DNA of 64,000 bases from Flammeovirga pectinis (GTDB lineage Bacteria; Bacteroidota; Bacteroidia; Cytophagales; Flammeovirgaceae): positions 3,942,001 through 4,006,000 of the forward strand of contig NZ_CP034562.1 in assembly GCF_003970675.1 (NCBI RefSeq). Reading direction: 5' to 3'. The notes beneath the pieces are model-generated. The model was not told the DNA's origin and made no database searches. It saw only the letters and a list, made by a program, of their open reading frames with translations. Positions within the stretch are counted from its first letter, which is position 1. Every line of letters starts with the position of its first letter. Of the stretch, positions 1 to 9,465 are shown piece after piece. A program made the position numbers and the translations under genes.

Positions 1-1
1 T

Positions 2-688
2 CAGACTACACAAGAAACAATAGATTCTTTAGAAGTAGTTAGACAAATGTTTGCAACCCATTGTATACATTCTGGGTTCTGGCATCGTTTCTCAATGACT
101 GCACATGCACCCGTAGGTTTAAACCCTGAAGAATATAAAGTTGAACAAGATAATTTTGAATTTGAAGGTTTTGCTTGGAATGATTTACCACACAAAGATC
201 CTACGGGAGCAAAACACGAACGCTTTGGTGAAGGGTTACGCAAATCAATCTTTAATTATATGCATGGACTAGAGCTTGATTTACCTGTTCAAAAATGGTT
301 TGATTTTGCTACATCTTCCGCTAGTTTACCACCTACTTTAATAGAAGATAGTCTACTTGAAAATAAAAAACTAGATAAAGACCTTTTAAAACATTCATTA
401 GTATGGCTTGGAAAAACTCCAATGCTAGAACTTGATGAAGATGATGATTGGGCTAAACTGATTTTTATTAATAAAAAAGAAGATTTAGAAATAGAGACAT
501 CTCCAATTTTAGGAGAATGGATTGCAGAACATATTTCTGATTTCAGTATTTATGAAGATGAATATCCAATAGTGGAAGAAATTAAACTCTTATTCGAAGA
601 GGAAACAGGTTTTGAGTTTTCTGAATTAATAGAAAGTGATACTTGGAAAAAATTAAGAGAAAATGGGTTATTAATTATTCGGTTTTAA
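2..688 (+). CDS. Probable radical SAM protein, C-terminal part (5' end outside window)
   Basis: The frame is open from the first bases of the window, so the gene begins upstream and only its last 228 residues are visible. The first visible stretch, with SGFWHRFSMTAHAPVG followed by LNPEEY near residues 24-45, resembles the C-terminal region of B12-binding-type radical SAM proteins of Bacteroidota. The CxxxCxxC iron-sulfur motif would lie upstream and cannot be checked. The rest is acidic and ends in a region rich in Glu and Leu that I do not recognise. A glycosyltransferase gene starts 8 bp after the stop, so the two are probably co-transcribed. The family is inferred from one motif only. It could be another enzyme with a similar tail. 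Confidence 0.5.
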   Translation, partial: QTTQETIDSLEVVRQMFATHCIHSGFWHRFSMTAHAPVGLNPEEYKVEQDNFEFEGFAWNDLPHKDPTGAKHERFGEGLRKSIFNYMHGLELDLPVQKWFDFATSSASLPPTLIEDSLLENKKLDKDLLKHSLVWLGKTPMLELDEDDDWAKLIFINKKEDLEIETSPILGEWIAEHISDFSIYEDEYPIVEEIKLLFEEETGFEFSELIESDTWKKLRENGLLIIRF

Positions 689-696
689 ATTTTTAA

Positions 697-1629
697 ATGA
701 ATAGTGCTACTATTGATATCAGCATAATTGTCCTCACTTTTAATCATGAGAAGTACATTGAAAAATGTATTTCCTCTATTCTTAATCAGCAACACAGTCT
801 GACAATAGAAATAATTATTGGTGATGATGGCTCTTCAGACAAAACAATTGAAATATTAAAGACCTATGCTTTAAAAGAAAATTCTATTAGAGTACTTTTT
901 AAAGGTAATGACAAAGAGTTTTTTAGAAATTCAAAAAGAACACCCGGAGGAAATTTATTACGTTGTTTAAAAGATACAAATGGAAAATTTATAGCTTTAT
1001 GTGATGGAGACGATTATTGGACTGATACTAACAAAATTAATAAAGCCATTAATTTTATAAATTCAGATAAAAATCTAGTTGGTTATTTTCATCATGTTTC
1101 TTCAACTGTAAATACATCTCCTCATCAATTAGGTTCTAAGTTATACGACTTGACTACTTTTCTTGTAGATGAAAATAGACTACAAAGTTCAAGTGCTCTC
1201 CTTTTTAAAAATATTTTTTCGAAAGCGGACTATCAAGATCTTGAGTTTCTATTTAGAGAAAGCTATAAAGTTGATGATGATTTACTATTAATTCTTCTTA
1301 AGAAAGGCACTGTTTATTTTGATGCCAAAGTAATGACATATTATAGAAAGCATAATTCAACTCTTTGGAGCTCCAATTCTCTAATTGATCAAGTACAAAG
1401 TGAAATAGATCATTTAAAGAAATGTTTAATCTTTTTTTCTGAAAATGTTCTTCTTCTAAAGGTTATCAAAAAGAAATTAGAAGATACTTATTTACTAGGT
1501 ATCCTTATTACTTTAAAATTAAGGAAATATAAAATGCTCCCTTTTTTTTATAAAGGAGCACCTATAAACATTACTTCAATTAAAAAAATATTTAAATACT
1601 TTTTAAAAGGACTTTTATTTAGACATTAA
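697..1629 (+). CDS. Family 2 glycosyltransferase
   Basis: This 310-residue protein has the GT-A fold signature of family 2 glycosyltransferases. SIIVLTFNHEKYIEKC opens the nucleotide-binding fold at residues 9-24, IIIGDDGSSDKT follows, and ALCDGDDYW near residue 105 holds the DxD motif that binds the metal and nucleotide sugar. The C-terminal third is basic and hydrophobic (several Lys-rich and Phe-rich stretches), which suggests that it lies on the membrane. The family transfers sugars onto polysaccharide or glycolipid acceptors. Neither donor nor acceptor can be read from the sequence. It follows the preceding gene by 8 bp and converges with a lipoprotein gene that ends 1 bp beyond its stop. 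Confidence 0.88.
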   Translation: MNSATIDISIIVLTFNHEKYIEKCISSILNQQHSLTIEIIIGDDGSSDKTIEILKTYALKENSIRVLFKGNDKEFFRNSKRTPGGNLLRCLKDTNGKFIALCDGDDYWTDTNKINKAINFINSDKNLVGYFHHVSSTVNTSPHQLGSKLYDLTTFLVDENRLQSSSALLFKNIFSKADYQDLEFLFRESYKVDDDLLLILLKKGTVYFDAKVMTYYRKHNSTLWSSNSLIDQVQSEIDHLKKCLIFFSENVLLLKVIKKKLEDTYLLGILITLKLRKYKMLPFFYKGAPINITSIKKIFKYFLKGLLFRH

Positions 1630-1630
1630 G

Positions 1631-2254
1631 CTACATCTGCAAATACGGATTTAGAATATATCCTGCTTCACCAGTTATGAGTTCATAATTTATTATTCTC
1701 TCACCTCCTGTTGGTTTACTATTAGAATCCTCTTCTTTGTAAATTGGAAATACTAATTCAATATCTGAATCTGAAAAAGTAACCTCTTCATGACCCATAT
1801 ATCCTTGTGCTAGATCATCATTTTCTGCAATAGATTGGATATAAATTTTACCATAACTTTCATCTGTAAAAGAGGCTATTCCAATTAAGTTTACATAACT
1901 ACCAGATCCTGCAGATCGTTCTGCTATATACAGCTCTTCATAGCCATCTTTATTAAGATCCAATACGTAAAATTGTTCTATTGGATCTCCTTTGAAAATT
2001 AATATCTCATTCGAATTAGGGAAGTTCATACCTTGTACAGAGATAATACTCGCACTGTTGGTAACTTTTTCTTCAGTTAATGTGAATATCATTCCACTTT
2101 TGGTTTCTATCTTATGCGAAATAACTTGAGGAATTATTTCTTCTTGAGAGTTATCAACATTCAACTCCTTTCCTTTCTGATTCTCTTGATTACAACTCAC
2201 TGTAATTAAGTAAATAAAGGAGATTATCAACAGTGTTTTGGGGTTTACTATCAT
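1631..2254 (-). CDS. Lipoprotein of unknown function
   Basis: The 207-residue product starts with a lipoprotein signal peptide: a hydrophobic core, then LITVSC with the acylated Cys at about residue 21. The middle contains FYVLDLNKDGYEELYIAE, which resembles the calcium-binding-like loops of FG-GAP/VCBS proteins that compare a measured value with a stored quantity. Only one such loop is present, so no propeller can be claimed. The mature protein should sit in the outer or inner membrane facing the periplasm. It lies between a convergent glycosyltransferase gene and nhaD, which is on the same strand, but a terminator separates it from nhaD. Its role is unknown. Confidence 0.7.
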   Translation of the reverse strand: MIVNPKTLLIISFIYLITVSCNQENQKGKELNVDNSQEEIIPQVISHKIETKSGMIFTLTEEKVTNSASIISVQGMNFPNSNEILIFKGDPIEQFYVLDLNKDGYEELYIAERSAGSGSYVNLIGIASFTDESYGKIYIQSIAENDDLAQGYMGHEEVTFSDSDIELVFPIYKEEDSNSKPTGGERIINYELITGEAGYILNPYLQM

Positions 2255-2340
2255 TGTGAATAAATCGTTTATTGGTTATGTAGTATAATTTAATGCTTTA
2301 TACTCAATTGTTATTAACTTTTTAAAGTTTTTTGTAAAAA

Positions 2341-2378
2341 AAGAAAGTTACCAACACGACATGTTGATAACTTTCTTT
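2341..2378 (-). terminator. Intrinsic terminator of nhaD
   Basis: GAAAGTTA and TAACTTTC arms (2343-2350 and 2368-2375) with inner CAAC/GTTG pairing form a hairpin. On the minus strand it is followed by a run of T. It lies 35 bp after the nhaD stop. Confidence 0.8.
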
Positions 2379-2412
2379 TTTTATATGTTCCGATAAACTT
2401 ATACTAAGTTAT

Positions 2413-3795
2413 TCACATTACTAACATTTCTAAATAGAATAACGAGATTCCGCCAACATAACCTAGAGCAGCAATCCAAGCAATGTTTTTAAGGTACCAT
2501 AAAAAGCTAATTCTTTCCATACCCATTGCTGCAACTCCTGCTGCAGAACCTACTATTAAAATACTACCTCCTGTACCAGAAGCATAGGCTAACATTTCCC
2601 AGAATTTACCATCTACTACAAAGTTTGCTAATTCTCCAGTAGAACCATCAGGAGCAATATCATACATACCCATAAATGCAGCTACAATCGGAACGTTATC
2701 AACAATTGCAGATAGCACACCAATTAATGTATTTTGTAAATAAATATCTTGAAAATGCTCTTGCATAAAACCAGCCATCACATTAAGGTGACCTGCTGAA
2801 CTTAATGCTCCAACCGCTAATAAAATACCCATTAAGAACAATACAGTAGGCATATCAATTTTAGATAAAATACGTCCTACATTCAAGTTTCTTTTATCCT
2901 GAAGTGTTTTAGAATGAAGTTTAAAATCTGTAATAAACCACATTGCACCTAGACCTAATAACATTCCAATAAATGGAGGTAAATGAGTATATGATTTAAT
3001 AACAGGAACCATTAATAAAGCTGTAATACCCATTACTAAAACAATTACACGGTCTTTTAATGGAATAAATGCTGCATTTTCATCTTCTGATATCTTTGGT
3101 ATATCTATCTCTCCTTTTAGTTTAAGTGCTAATACTATTAATGGTAAAATCATTGCTACTAAAGAAGGTAAAAATATCTCTTCAATAATTCTAAGTGCAG
3201 TAATTTGACCGCCAATCCAAAGCATAATCGTAGTAACATCACCAATTGGAGACCATGCACCACCTGCATTTGCAGAGATAACTACCATACTGGCAAAATA
3301 CCATCGAGTTTCATCATCTTTAATTAATTTACTTAGTACAGCAACAATTACAATTGTGGTTGTAAGGTTATCTAATGCCGCAGATAAGAAAAATGTCATG
3401 AAAGAAATAATTACCAAAAGTTTCGCTTTATTCGTAACTTTTATTCTATTTGTGATTATTCGGAAGCCTTGGTATTCATCAATAACTTCTACAATAGTCA
3501 TAGCTCCCATTAAGAAAAATACAATAGAAGCAATTTCGGAGAGGTGTTCGGTTAATTCGTGATGCACTAGAAAGTGAACCATCGATTCTTTTGAATTTGG
3601 ATTTACCGTTAACCAGTCTTTCCAAGATTCACTATAACCTAATTCTAAGATTTCTGGTGCTCCAATCGCATAAAGAGCCCATAGACCAGCACCCATTATC
3701 AATGCTGTTGCAGCTTTATTGATATGGATGTTATGTTCTAAAACAATTAATAAATAACCGAAGATAAAGACTTCGATCATGAGGTAGTACATCAT
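2413..3795 (-). CDS. nhaD: Na+/H+ antiporter, NhaD family
   Basis: This 460-residue polytopic membrane protein belongs to the NhaD group of the ion-transporter superfamily. These antiporters expel Na+ (and Li+) in exchange for H+ and are common in marine and alkaliphilic bacteria. Typical features are the loop with VHHELTEHLSEIASIVFF (residues 77-94), the buried-charge segment ALDNLTTTIVIV near residue 140, and NAGGAWSPIGDVTTIMLW at 176-193. About twelve membrane segments can be counted. The gene stands alone, with its own terminator. With nhaC and trkAH elsewhere in the window it fits a salt-adapted cell. Confidence 0.92.
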   Translation of the reverse strand: MMYYLMIEVFIFGYLLIVLEHNIHINKAATALIMGAGLWALYAIGAPEILELGYSESWKDWLTVNPNSKESMVHFLVHHELTEHLSEIASIVFFLMGAMTIVEVIDEYQGFRIITNRIKVTNKAKLLVIISFMTFFLSAALDNLTTTIVIVAVLSKLIKDDETRWYFASMVVISANAGGAWSPIGDVTTIMLWIGGQITALRIIEEIFLPSLVAMILPLIVLALKLKGEIDIPKISEDENAAFIPLKDRVIVLVMGITALLMVPVIKSYTHLPPFIGMLLGLGAMWFITDFKLHSKTLQDKRNLNVGRILSKIDMPTVLFLMGILLAVGALSSAGHLNVMAGFMQEHFQDIYLQNTLIGVLSAIVDNVPIVAAFMGMYDIAPDGSTGELANFVVDGKFWEMLAYASGTGGSILIVGSAAGVAAMGMERISFLWYLKNIAWIAALGYVGGISLFYLEMLVM

Positions 3796-3965
3796 CAGTG
3801 AAAAAAAATATTAAGGTGAAGTTCTAGTACAAGCCACGAAATTAATTGTTGAAGTTTGATAGTTATAGTTTTTATTATAAAATGTTAAAAATTAGTCAAA
3901 AAAATGCTTTAAATACATCAAAATAACCCTATTATACAATTTATTGAACCTAATTATCATAAAAC

Positions 3966-4607
3966 ATGAAAGAATTGACCCTAGATAAATGGAAAAGAAA
4001 GGAACAATTTCACTATTTTAATTCATTCGAAAACCCTAATTTTTCTGTGACCGCAAATATTTGTATTGATGGATTAATACAATTTAAAAAGGAACACACA
4101 GCCTCATTACATTTATTGTATCATTATTTTATGCTGAAAGCAATGAATGAAGTGGAAGAATTTAAGATTAGAATTATTGATGAGAAAATATATGCCTTTG
4201 ATACGGTATATGGAGGAACTACTATTTTAAAAGAAGACGAAACGTTCTCTTTCGTATATCTTGATTGGTTTCAAGACTTTGAAGTATTTTCTAAAGTAGG
4301 TAAAGCTGCTATTCAAAAAATTATTGATGGGGAACCATTTGAGTACAAAGAAAATGATTATCCAATTATTCATTGTACTACAGTACCATGGATTCAATTT
4401 ACAAGTGTACAAAACCCAAATAGAGGAAAAAAATTAGACAATGGAATTCCTAGTGTTGCATTCGGAAAAATATTTAAACAAGAAAATAAAACAATGCTTC
4501 CTATATCAGTACAAGCTCACCATGCTTTATTAGATGGTATTCATATGGGGAAGTTCTTTACTAAAATGGAAGAGTATTGTAGTGCTACGGTATTAAACCT
4601 GAAGTAA
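3966..4607 (+). CDS. Chloramphenicol acetyltransferase homologue (CAT family)
   Basis: The 213-residue protein has the length and layout of classical trimeric chloramphenicol acetyltransferases. The active-site motif HHALLDG lies at residues 185-191, with the second His as the expected general base, and VPWIQFTS at about 139-146 matches the conserved strand of the family. The family transfers acetyl from acetyl-CoA to the 3-hydroxyl of chloramphenicol. Chromosomal homologues may act on other hydroxyl groups, so resistance is an inference. The gene has base composition like its neighbours and no mobile element next to it, so it looks resident. Its last 15 bp overlap the 3' end of convergent mgtE. 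Confidence 0.85.
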   Translation: MKELTLDKWKRKEQFHYFNSFENPNFSVTANICIDGLIQFKKEHTASLHLLYHYFMLKAMNEVEEFKIRIIDEKIYAFDTVYGGTTILKEDETFSFVYLDWFQDFEVFSKVGKAAIQKIIDGEPFEYKENDYPIIHCTTVPWIQFTSVQNPNRGKKLDNGIPSVAFGKIFKQENKTMLPISVQAHHALLDGIHMGKFFTKMEEYCSATVLNLK

Positions 4608-5993
4608 AAATGCCGTTGCAAGACTAAAATAAATTAATAGTCCTGTAATGTCTACTATTGTAGTAATTGCAGGACTTGCTACTACTGCAGGATCGCCATT
4701 AAATTTTCGGACAATTATAGGTAAACCAGCTCCTATTATTGTAGAGGATACCACTTGTAATGCTAACGCCAAAGAAATAATAAAAGCTACATACGATAAG
4801 GTTAATGTTCCTGGTAATAAAGTATCAAAAGATAATAACGATACTTTTATAAAAGCGATAGATGATAAACATACAGCTAAAAGAATAGAGATTCTCATTT
4901 CTTTAAAAGTGATTGTCCACCAATCTTTTACAGTAACCTCTCCCAAAGATAACGCCCTAATAATTACGGTACTGGCTTGACTACCCGCATTTCCACCCGT
5001 ATCTGCTAACATTGGCATGTACAAAGCTAAAATAACCATTTGATCTAAAGCAGCTTCAAAATGATGTAAAATTAACCCAGATATCATTCCAACTATAGCC
5101 AAAGATACCAACCAAACTACTCTTTTTTTAAAGTGTCTAAAAACAGATATATCCATGTATCCCTCATCATCACCTTCATCATTAGAAGAGGTTATACCCA
5201 TCATTTTTTCCATATCTTCTGTCTGTTCGGCAACAATTACTTCAATAGCGTCATCATGCCTTACAATACCTACAAGTTTATGGTCATCATTTAAGATTGG
5301 TAAAGCCACTAAGTCATATTTTTCAATCATTCTTGCAGCTCGTTCTCTATCATCATTTACTTTTGCCGCTACATAATCTACATGAAGAAGGTCTGCTATT
5401 TTATCAGATAGATCGGCTAATATCAGATCTTTTAAAGTAATAAAACCAAGCAATACTTTTTCATCATCTACTACATATACATAGTAAATCATTTTTTTAC
5501 CTGGTGAATCAATTTTAATTTTATCAACCGCCTCCCGAACAGTCATCCAAACTCTAACTGTAGCAAAATCTGTCGTCATTATTCCTCCTGCAGAGTCGGA
5601 ATCATAAGCACTTAATTCTACAACATTACTACGAACTTGCTTGTTTAAATAAGGTAATAAAGAGGTTTGCTCTTCGAGTGTTAATTCTTGATAGAAATCG
5701 GCACGTTCATCTGAACGCATATCTTCAAAAATCTTAGAAAAAGCACGTTTATCTAATTTATTAAAAATTTGATATTGTAAATCGCGAGAAAATTCTCCAA
5801 AAATTTGAGCTTTCTCTTTCTTCGAAAATAATTCAAAAACTAAAAGGAGGTCTTGTTCTTCTAATTTCTCTAAGATTTCTACAATTTCAATTGTAGGCAA
5901 TTTCCCAATTACATCTTTTAATGCATTCCAATCTTCTGTATCAATTAAATCTTTTACAATTTCATAACGCTGATCAATGTTCGTGACAGTCAT
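4593..5993 (-). CDS. mgtE: Magnesium transporter MgtE
   Basis: This 466-residue protein has the full MgtE architecture. A helical MgtE_N domain (about residues 30-130) with repeated FSRDLQYQIFNKLD-type segments is followed by two CBS domains (about 135-255) and five membrane helices (about 285-466), with the conserved LADTGGNAGSQAS loop between membrane helices. The CBS and N domains are the cytosolic Mg2+ sensor that closes the channel when internal Mg2+ is high. The gene is monocistronic, divergent from ribE, and overlaps the CAT-like gene tail to tail by 15 bp. Confidence 0.95.
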   Translation of the reverse strand: MTVTNIDQRYEIVKDLIDTEDWNALKDVIGKLPTIEIVEILEKLEEQDLLLVFELFSKKEKAQIFGEFSRDLQYQIFNKLDKRAFSKIFEDMRSDERADFYQELTLEEQTSLLPYLNKQVRSNVVELSAYDSDSAGGIMTTDFATVRVWMTVREAVDKIKIDSPGKKMIYYVYVVDDEKVLLGFITLKDLILADLSDKIADLLHVDYVAAKVNDDRERAARMIEKYDLVALPILNDDHKLVGIVRHDDAIEVIVAEQTEDMEKMMGITSSNDEGDDEGYMDISVFRHFKKRVVWLVSLAIVGMISGLILHHFEAALDQMVILALYMPMLADTGGNAGSQASTVIIRALSLGEVTVKDWWTITFKEMRISILLAVCLSSIAFIKVSLLSFDTLLPGTLTLSYVAFIISLALALQVVSSTIIGAGLPIIVRKFNGDPAVVASPAITTIVDITGLLIYFSLATAFLLQV

Positions 5994-6205
5994 AAGATTT
6001 AAATATGGTCTTAGTAAGTAAATAGAAAATAAGTAGTCAATAAAAGCTATTTTAAATACACTAAGATTTAAGGGAGACTACTTAAGAAGTTAACTATTAG
6101 AAAACTATTTTTCTAATTCTTTAATGAATAACAAATCAAAATTAAAAGTTCTATTATTAAAAATGACTAAATTGTGTCGTAATAATAATTAAACCATCAT
6201 AATAT

Positions 6206-6796
6206 ATGTTCACCGGAATAATCGAAGCAATTGGTAACATTGTAGATATCCAAAAAGACAAAGAAAATACAATTTTCACTGTTGAATCTCCCCTATCAAA
6301 AGAATTAAAAATTGACCAAAGTCTTGCACATAATGGTGTATGTCTAACTGTTACACACATAGAAGACAACAAACATCAGGTTGTGGCAATTCATGAAACT
6401 TTACAAAAAACAAACCTTGGCGATTGGAAAGTTGGCGATATAGTGAACCTAGAAAGAAGCATGCCTTCGCATGGTAGATTTGATGGACATATTGTTCAAG
6501 GACATGTAGACCAAATTGGTGAATGTATTAGCGTTGTTGATGAACAAGGAAGCTGGAGATTTACTTTCCAATACGATCCATCAACAAAAAATTTCACTGT
6601 TGAAAAAGGTTCTATTTGTGTAAATGGAGCAAGTTTAACTGTGGTCGATGATGCCAAAGGTCAGTTTAGTGTAGCAATAATTCCTTACACATTTGAGCAT
6701 ACTAATTTTCATAAAATTGAAAAAGGCACTAAAATTAACTTAGAATTTGATATATTAGGTAAGTACATTCAAAAGTTAAAAACATTGGATCTATAA
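6206..6796 (+). CDS. ribE: Riboflavin synthase, alpha subunit
   Basis: The 196-residue protein consists of two tandem lumazine-binding beta-barrels. It begins with the near-invariant MFTGIIEAIG, and the second repeat is introduced by MPSHGRFDGHIVQGHVD at about residue 90. It dismutates two molecules of 6,7-dimethyl-8-ribityllumazine into riboflavin in the cytosol. No FMN riboswitch is visible upstream and no other rib genes lie nearby. The following response-regulator gene starts one base after the stop, so the two are almost certainly co-transcribed. Confidence 0.95.
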   Translation: MFTGIIEAIGNIVDIQKDKENTIFTVESPLSKELKIDQSLAHNGVCLTVTHIEDNKHQVVAIHETLQKTNLGDWKVGDIVNLERSMPSHGRFDGHIVQGHVDQIGECISVVDEQGSWRFTFQYDPSTKNFTVEKGSICVNGASLTVVDDAKGQFSVAIIPYTFEHTNFHKIEKGTKINLEFDILGKYIQKLKTLDL

Positions 6797-6797
6797 T

Positions 6798-7499
6798 ATG
6801 ACCAATCTTAAATGTCTTATAGTTGATGACGAAGAAGTATCTCGTATGGTAGTACGTGACTTTATTAAACGCACCGAAGGTTTAGAACTTAGTGGTGAGT
6901 TTGATAATGCTGTATCTGCTTATGACGTTCTTAAAGACACACCCGTAGACCTTCTCTTTTTAGATATAGAGATGCCTCAAATGACAGGAATTGAGCTAGT
7001 ACAATCACTAGAGAAGCTCCCAGAGGTAATTCTTATTACAGGAAGAAGAGACTTCGGGGCTGAAGCGTATGAATACAATCTTACCGACTATTTGATTAAA
7101 CCGATTACTTATCCTAGATTTCTTAAGGCAGTTGAAAAAGCTAAATTATCAATAGAAGATAGTGATCAAAAATTAGTTGAAAATAGTAGCGATGATATTC
7201 TTTATGTAAAGGCTGATCATAAGATTGTAAAACTTGCTCTTAGTGAAATCTTTTTTGTAGAAGCTTTATCAGATTATATGCTGATTAATACTAAGGATAA
7301 AAAATATATTGTGCATTCCACAATGAAAGCTTTGGAAAAGAAATTTCCAGAAAATTTTATTAGGGTGCATCGTTCTTACATCGCTAATCTTGATAAGATA
7401 ACTACTATTGAAGACATGCAGATTGTTATGCCTCAAAAAAGTATTCCTATTGGAAACTCTTATAAAAGTAATTTCCTCTCAAAATTGAACTTCTTATAG
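6798..7499 (+). CDS. LytTR-family response regulator
   Basis: The 233-residue protein has an N-terminal receiver domain (residues 4-120) and a C-terminal LytTR DNA-binding domain (about 135-233). In the receiver, DDEE forms the acidic pocket, LLFLDIEMP holds the phospho-acceptor Asp near residue 56, and the conserved Lys lies in LIKPIT. The LytTR domain shows the family's HRSYIANLDKI. It should bind DNA as a phosphorylation-dependent regulator. No histidine kinase gene is adjacent, so its partner is encoded elsewhere. It follows ribE by one base, and its terminator hairpin begins inside its last codons. Confidence 0.92.
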   Translation: MTNLKCLIVDDEEVSRMVVRDFIKRTEGLELSGEFDNAVSAYDVLKDTPVDLLFLDIEMPQMTGIELVQSLEKLPEVILITGRRDFGAEAYEYNLTDYLIKPITYPRFLKAVEKAKLSIEDSDQKLVENSSDDILYVKADHKIVKLALSEIFFVEALSDYMLINTKDKKYIVHSTMKALEKKFPENFIRVHRSYIANLDKITTIEDMQIVMPQKSIPIGNSYKSNFLSKLNFL

Positions 7500-7527
7500 T
7501 CAATCTTGAGAGGAAATCTCTTTTTAT
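7471..7527 (+). terminator. Terminator overlapping the end of the LytTR gene
   Basis: Perfect 12-bp arms ATTTCCTCTCAA (7471-7482) and TTGAGAGGAAAT (7506-7517) are followed by CTCTTTTTAT. The 5' arm lies inside the coding region. Confidence 0.8.
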
Positions 7528-7554
7528 ATCAAAAACACAAAGTAACTTTTCTAA

Positions 7555-9078
7555 TTATCTACCCGGTTGAGAGTAGTTTACACTAAAATTATAAGTTACT
7601 GTGTCTACTTGTCCCTTTATATCGGTAGCTACTACTTCTAAGGTATATATTAATACGCCTTCATGATCTAATGATTGACGTATTGGGAAACTCACATTTC
7701 CGAACATTACGCCTAAATCTACTGGGTAGGTTGTAAAATCTGTAAATGTAGATGTCATTGGAGCATTATAGCCATAATCATCTGTAAAAGTATATGTTAT
7801 AGATGATAAGCCAACATTCTCGTCTACTTTACCTTCAATACTTATATTTAAATCTTCTGTTAGCGTTAACTCCTGAACGGTATTTTCTGGAATATACTCT
7901 TTCGACTCATTAAATATTAAATCTGTAATATTAATTGATGGTGCTAAATCTTCTCTAGCAACCAAAGAGAACCTAAAGAAGGATGCGTTATCCCATGTTT
8001 GTTCCTGATCTTTCACTTTCACATTTACAAAAATAGTTTCTCCTGCATCTACTCCTGTTTGATTAAAACCAAAGTTGAATGTAGTTAAAGTTGCAAGGTC
8101 TACAGTTGTTGCTCCATCTAAAGCTAAATTAACAACAGGAGCTTCTACAACTGTACCAGCACTACCAACAGCACTTGGAACGCTAATATATGATACTTCT
8201 AGGCGCATAGAATCTAACCCTCCTTCATCTTCAAAAATAAGACTTGAAAGACTAAAGTTTTCACCCGGAAACATTAATACAACTCTATCAGAAGGAATCT
8301 CTATTCCATTCGTTTCTGCATAAGAAACAAACTGAGCTGGAACATCATCACAATTAACATTAATAGACTGTACTTCTGTTTTTACATTACCAAACACATC
8401 TTCCATAGATATTGTAAGGTCATAAACACCATTTGCTAAGCTATCAGAAATAAAGATCTGATTTTCTACAATTGATTCTAACGTTATATTTTCACCATCG
8501 GCTAGAAAATATCTTGGAGAAGATGTTCCTATTTGTACACCAACTTTATTAATTCCAATATTATCAGAAATAAGACCGCTCAGTGCTAAGTATTCTCCTC
8601 TACAATACGCTGTATTTTCTTGATTTCCTTCTATGGCAGACATCACAGTTAAATCACTTAAAGAAGGTGATAATGTATCTGTACCAACCATAAAATAAGT
8701 TGTATCTGCAATTATATTTCCTCCAGTATCCGTATTTCTTAACGCTAAGAAGTACTCTCCAGTAGAAACATAAGCCGGAATCAGGATTGCTGAGTCTAAT
8801 ATTAATAACCTTGCTTGAGTTGTAAAAACTGAATCAAATGTAAACTCTAAATCAGTAGAGTCTAAAGATGCATCTACTTTACCAATTGTTACTTGAGCTT
8901 CCTCAATTAACACATTATCAGTAAAAGTTATGTTCAACTGAAAAGAGTCTTTATAATAATAGGTATCATTCAGAAATGAATCTGAAGATATAGACGGACT
9001 AAAATCATCTTCTAAAGCTATACAAGAGATAAATCCGGTTAAAAACAATATATATAAGGCAACATTTTGAAGTTTCAT
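7555..9078 (-). CDS. Large surface lipoprotein with Ig-like repeats
   Basis: The 507-residue product has a lipoprotein signal peptide with lipobox GFISC, acylated Cys near residue 19. The mature part is all-beta in character. It seems to contain several Ig- or cadherin-like modules of about 90-110 residues, suggested by recurring phrases such as FTDNVLIEEAQVTI, ISDNIGINKVGVQI and VDENVGLSSITYTFTD. These resemble DUF4625-type modules, which also use the pattern D-N/E-x-G/L-I. Such lipoproteins are usually anchored in the outer membrane, with a structural or binding role. No catalytic motif was found. It stands alone, converging with the LytTR gene. Confidence 0.7.
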   Translation of the reverse strand: MKLQNVALYILFLTGFISCIALEDDFSPSISSDSFLNDTYYYKDSFQLNITFTDNVLIEEAQVTIGKVDASLDSTDLEFTFDSVFTTQARLLILDSAILIPAYVSTGEYFLALRNTDTGGNIIADTTYFMVGTDTLSPSLSDLTVMSAIEGNQENTAYCRGEYLALSGLISDNIGINKVGVQIGTSSPRYFLADGENITLESIVENQIFISDSLANGVYDLTISMEDVFGNVKTEVQSINVNCDDVPAQFVSYAETNGIEIPSDRVVLMFPGENFSLSSLIFEDEGGLDSMRLEVSYISVPSAVGSAGTVVEAPVVNLALDGATTVDLATLTTFNFGFNQTGVDAGETIFVNVKVKDQEQTWDNASFFRFSLVAREDLAPSINITDLIFNESKEYIPENTVQELTLTEDLNISIEGKVDENVGLSSITYTFTDDYGYNAPMTSTFTDFTTYPVDLGVMFGNVSFPIRQSLDHEGVLIYTLEVVATDIKGQVDTVTYNFSVNYSQPGR

Positions 9079-9351
9079 AGTATTATTTCAGTTAGTCGTC
9101 GTGCAATTTAATAAATGTTAATCAGAGTTAATAACATTTACTTGTACAATGTAAAAATTTAATTTTTAAAAGATGTATTTAAAATGATCGTTATAAAATA
9201 GAATCAGAAAGGTAACAGCATTATAAATTTTAATTAATTTTTTGATATAACTCTTAAAATAATGGTAAACTGAGGCTTATAACATTAAAAAGCATAAATA
9301 CCTTCATTTAATTTAAAAAAAACTTGATGTTTGTATTGTAGAAAGAAATTA

Positions 9352-9465
9352 ATGACAACAATGTTGAACTACTCTAGTAGTAAAACAAGTCATTTAAAGA
9401 GTAACTATGTTAAGCAGCATAGAAGTCAGATGAATAGATTGAAGAGAGAGCTTGGAGAAGGCTAG
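9352..9465 (+). CDS. Candidate 37-aa basic small protein (or sRNA)
   Basis: An ATG at 9352 opens a 37-codon frame ending with TAG at 9463-9465. The predicted peptide is basic (seven Lys/Arg plus His) and begins MTTMLNYSSSKTSHLK. It lies alone on the plus strand in a 450-bp gap between two minus-strand genes. It is followed immediately by a strong intrinsic terminator whose stem contains the stop codon. The terminator is directional (T run on the plus strand only) and no other plus-strand gene precedes it, so a transcript through this ORF is likely. Whether the product is a peptide or a regulatory RNA cannot be decided from the sequence. No family was recognised, and no clear TAnnTTTG promoter was found. 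Confidence 0.4.
   Translation: MTTMLNYSSSKTSHLKSNYVKQHRSQMNRLKRELGEG

Noticed and set aside
1533-1559. Hairpin with T run inside the glycosyltransferase gene
   Set aside because: It lies within coding sequence well before the stop and looks coincidental.
5994-6205. Search for an FMN or Mg riboswitch between mgtE and ribE
   Set aside because: No conserved core of either class was seen.
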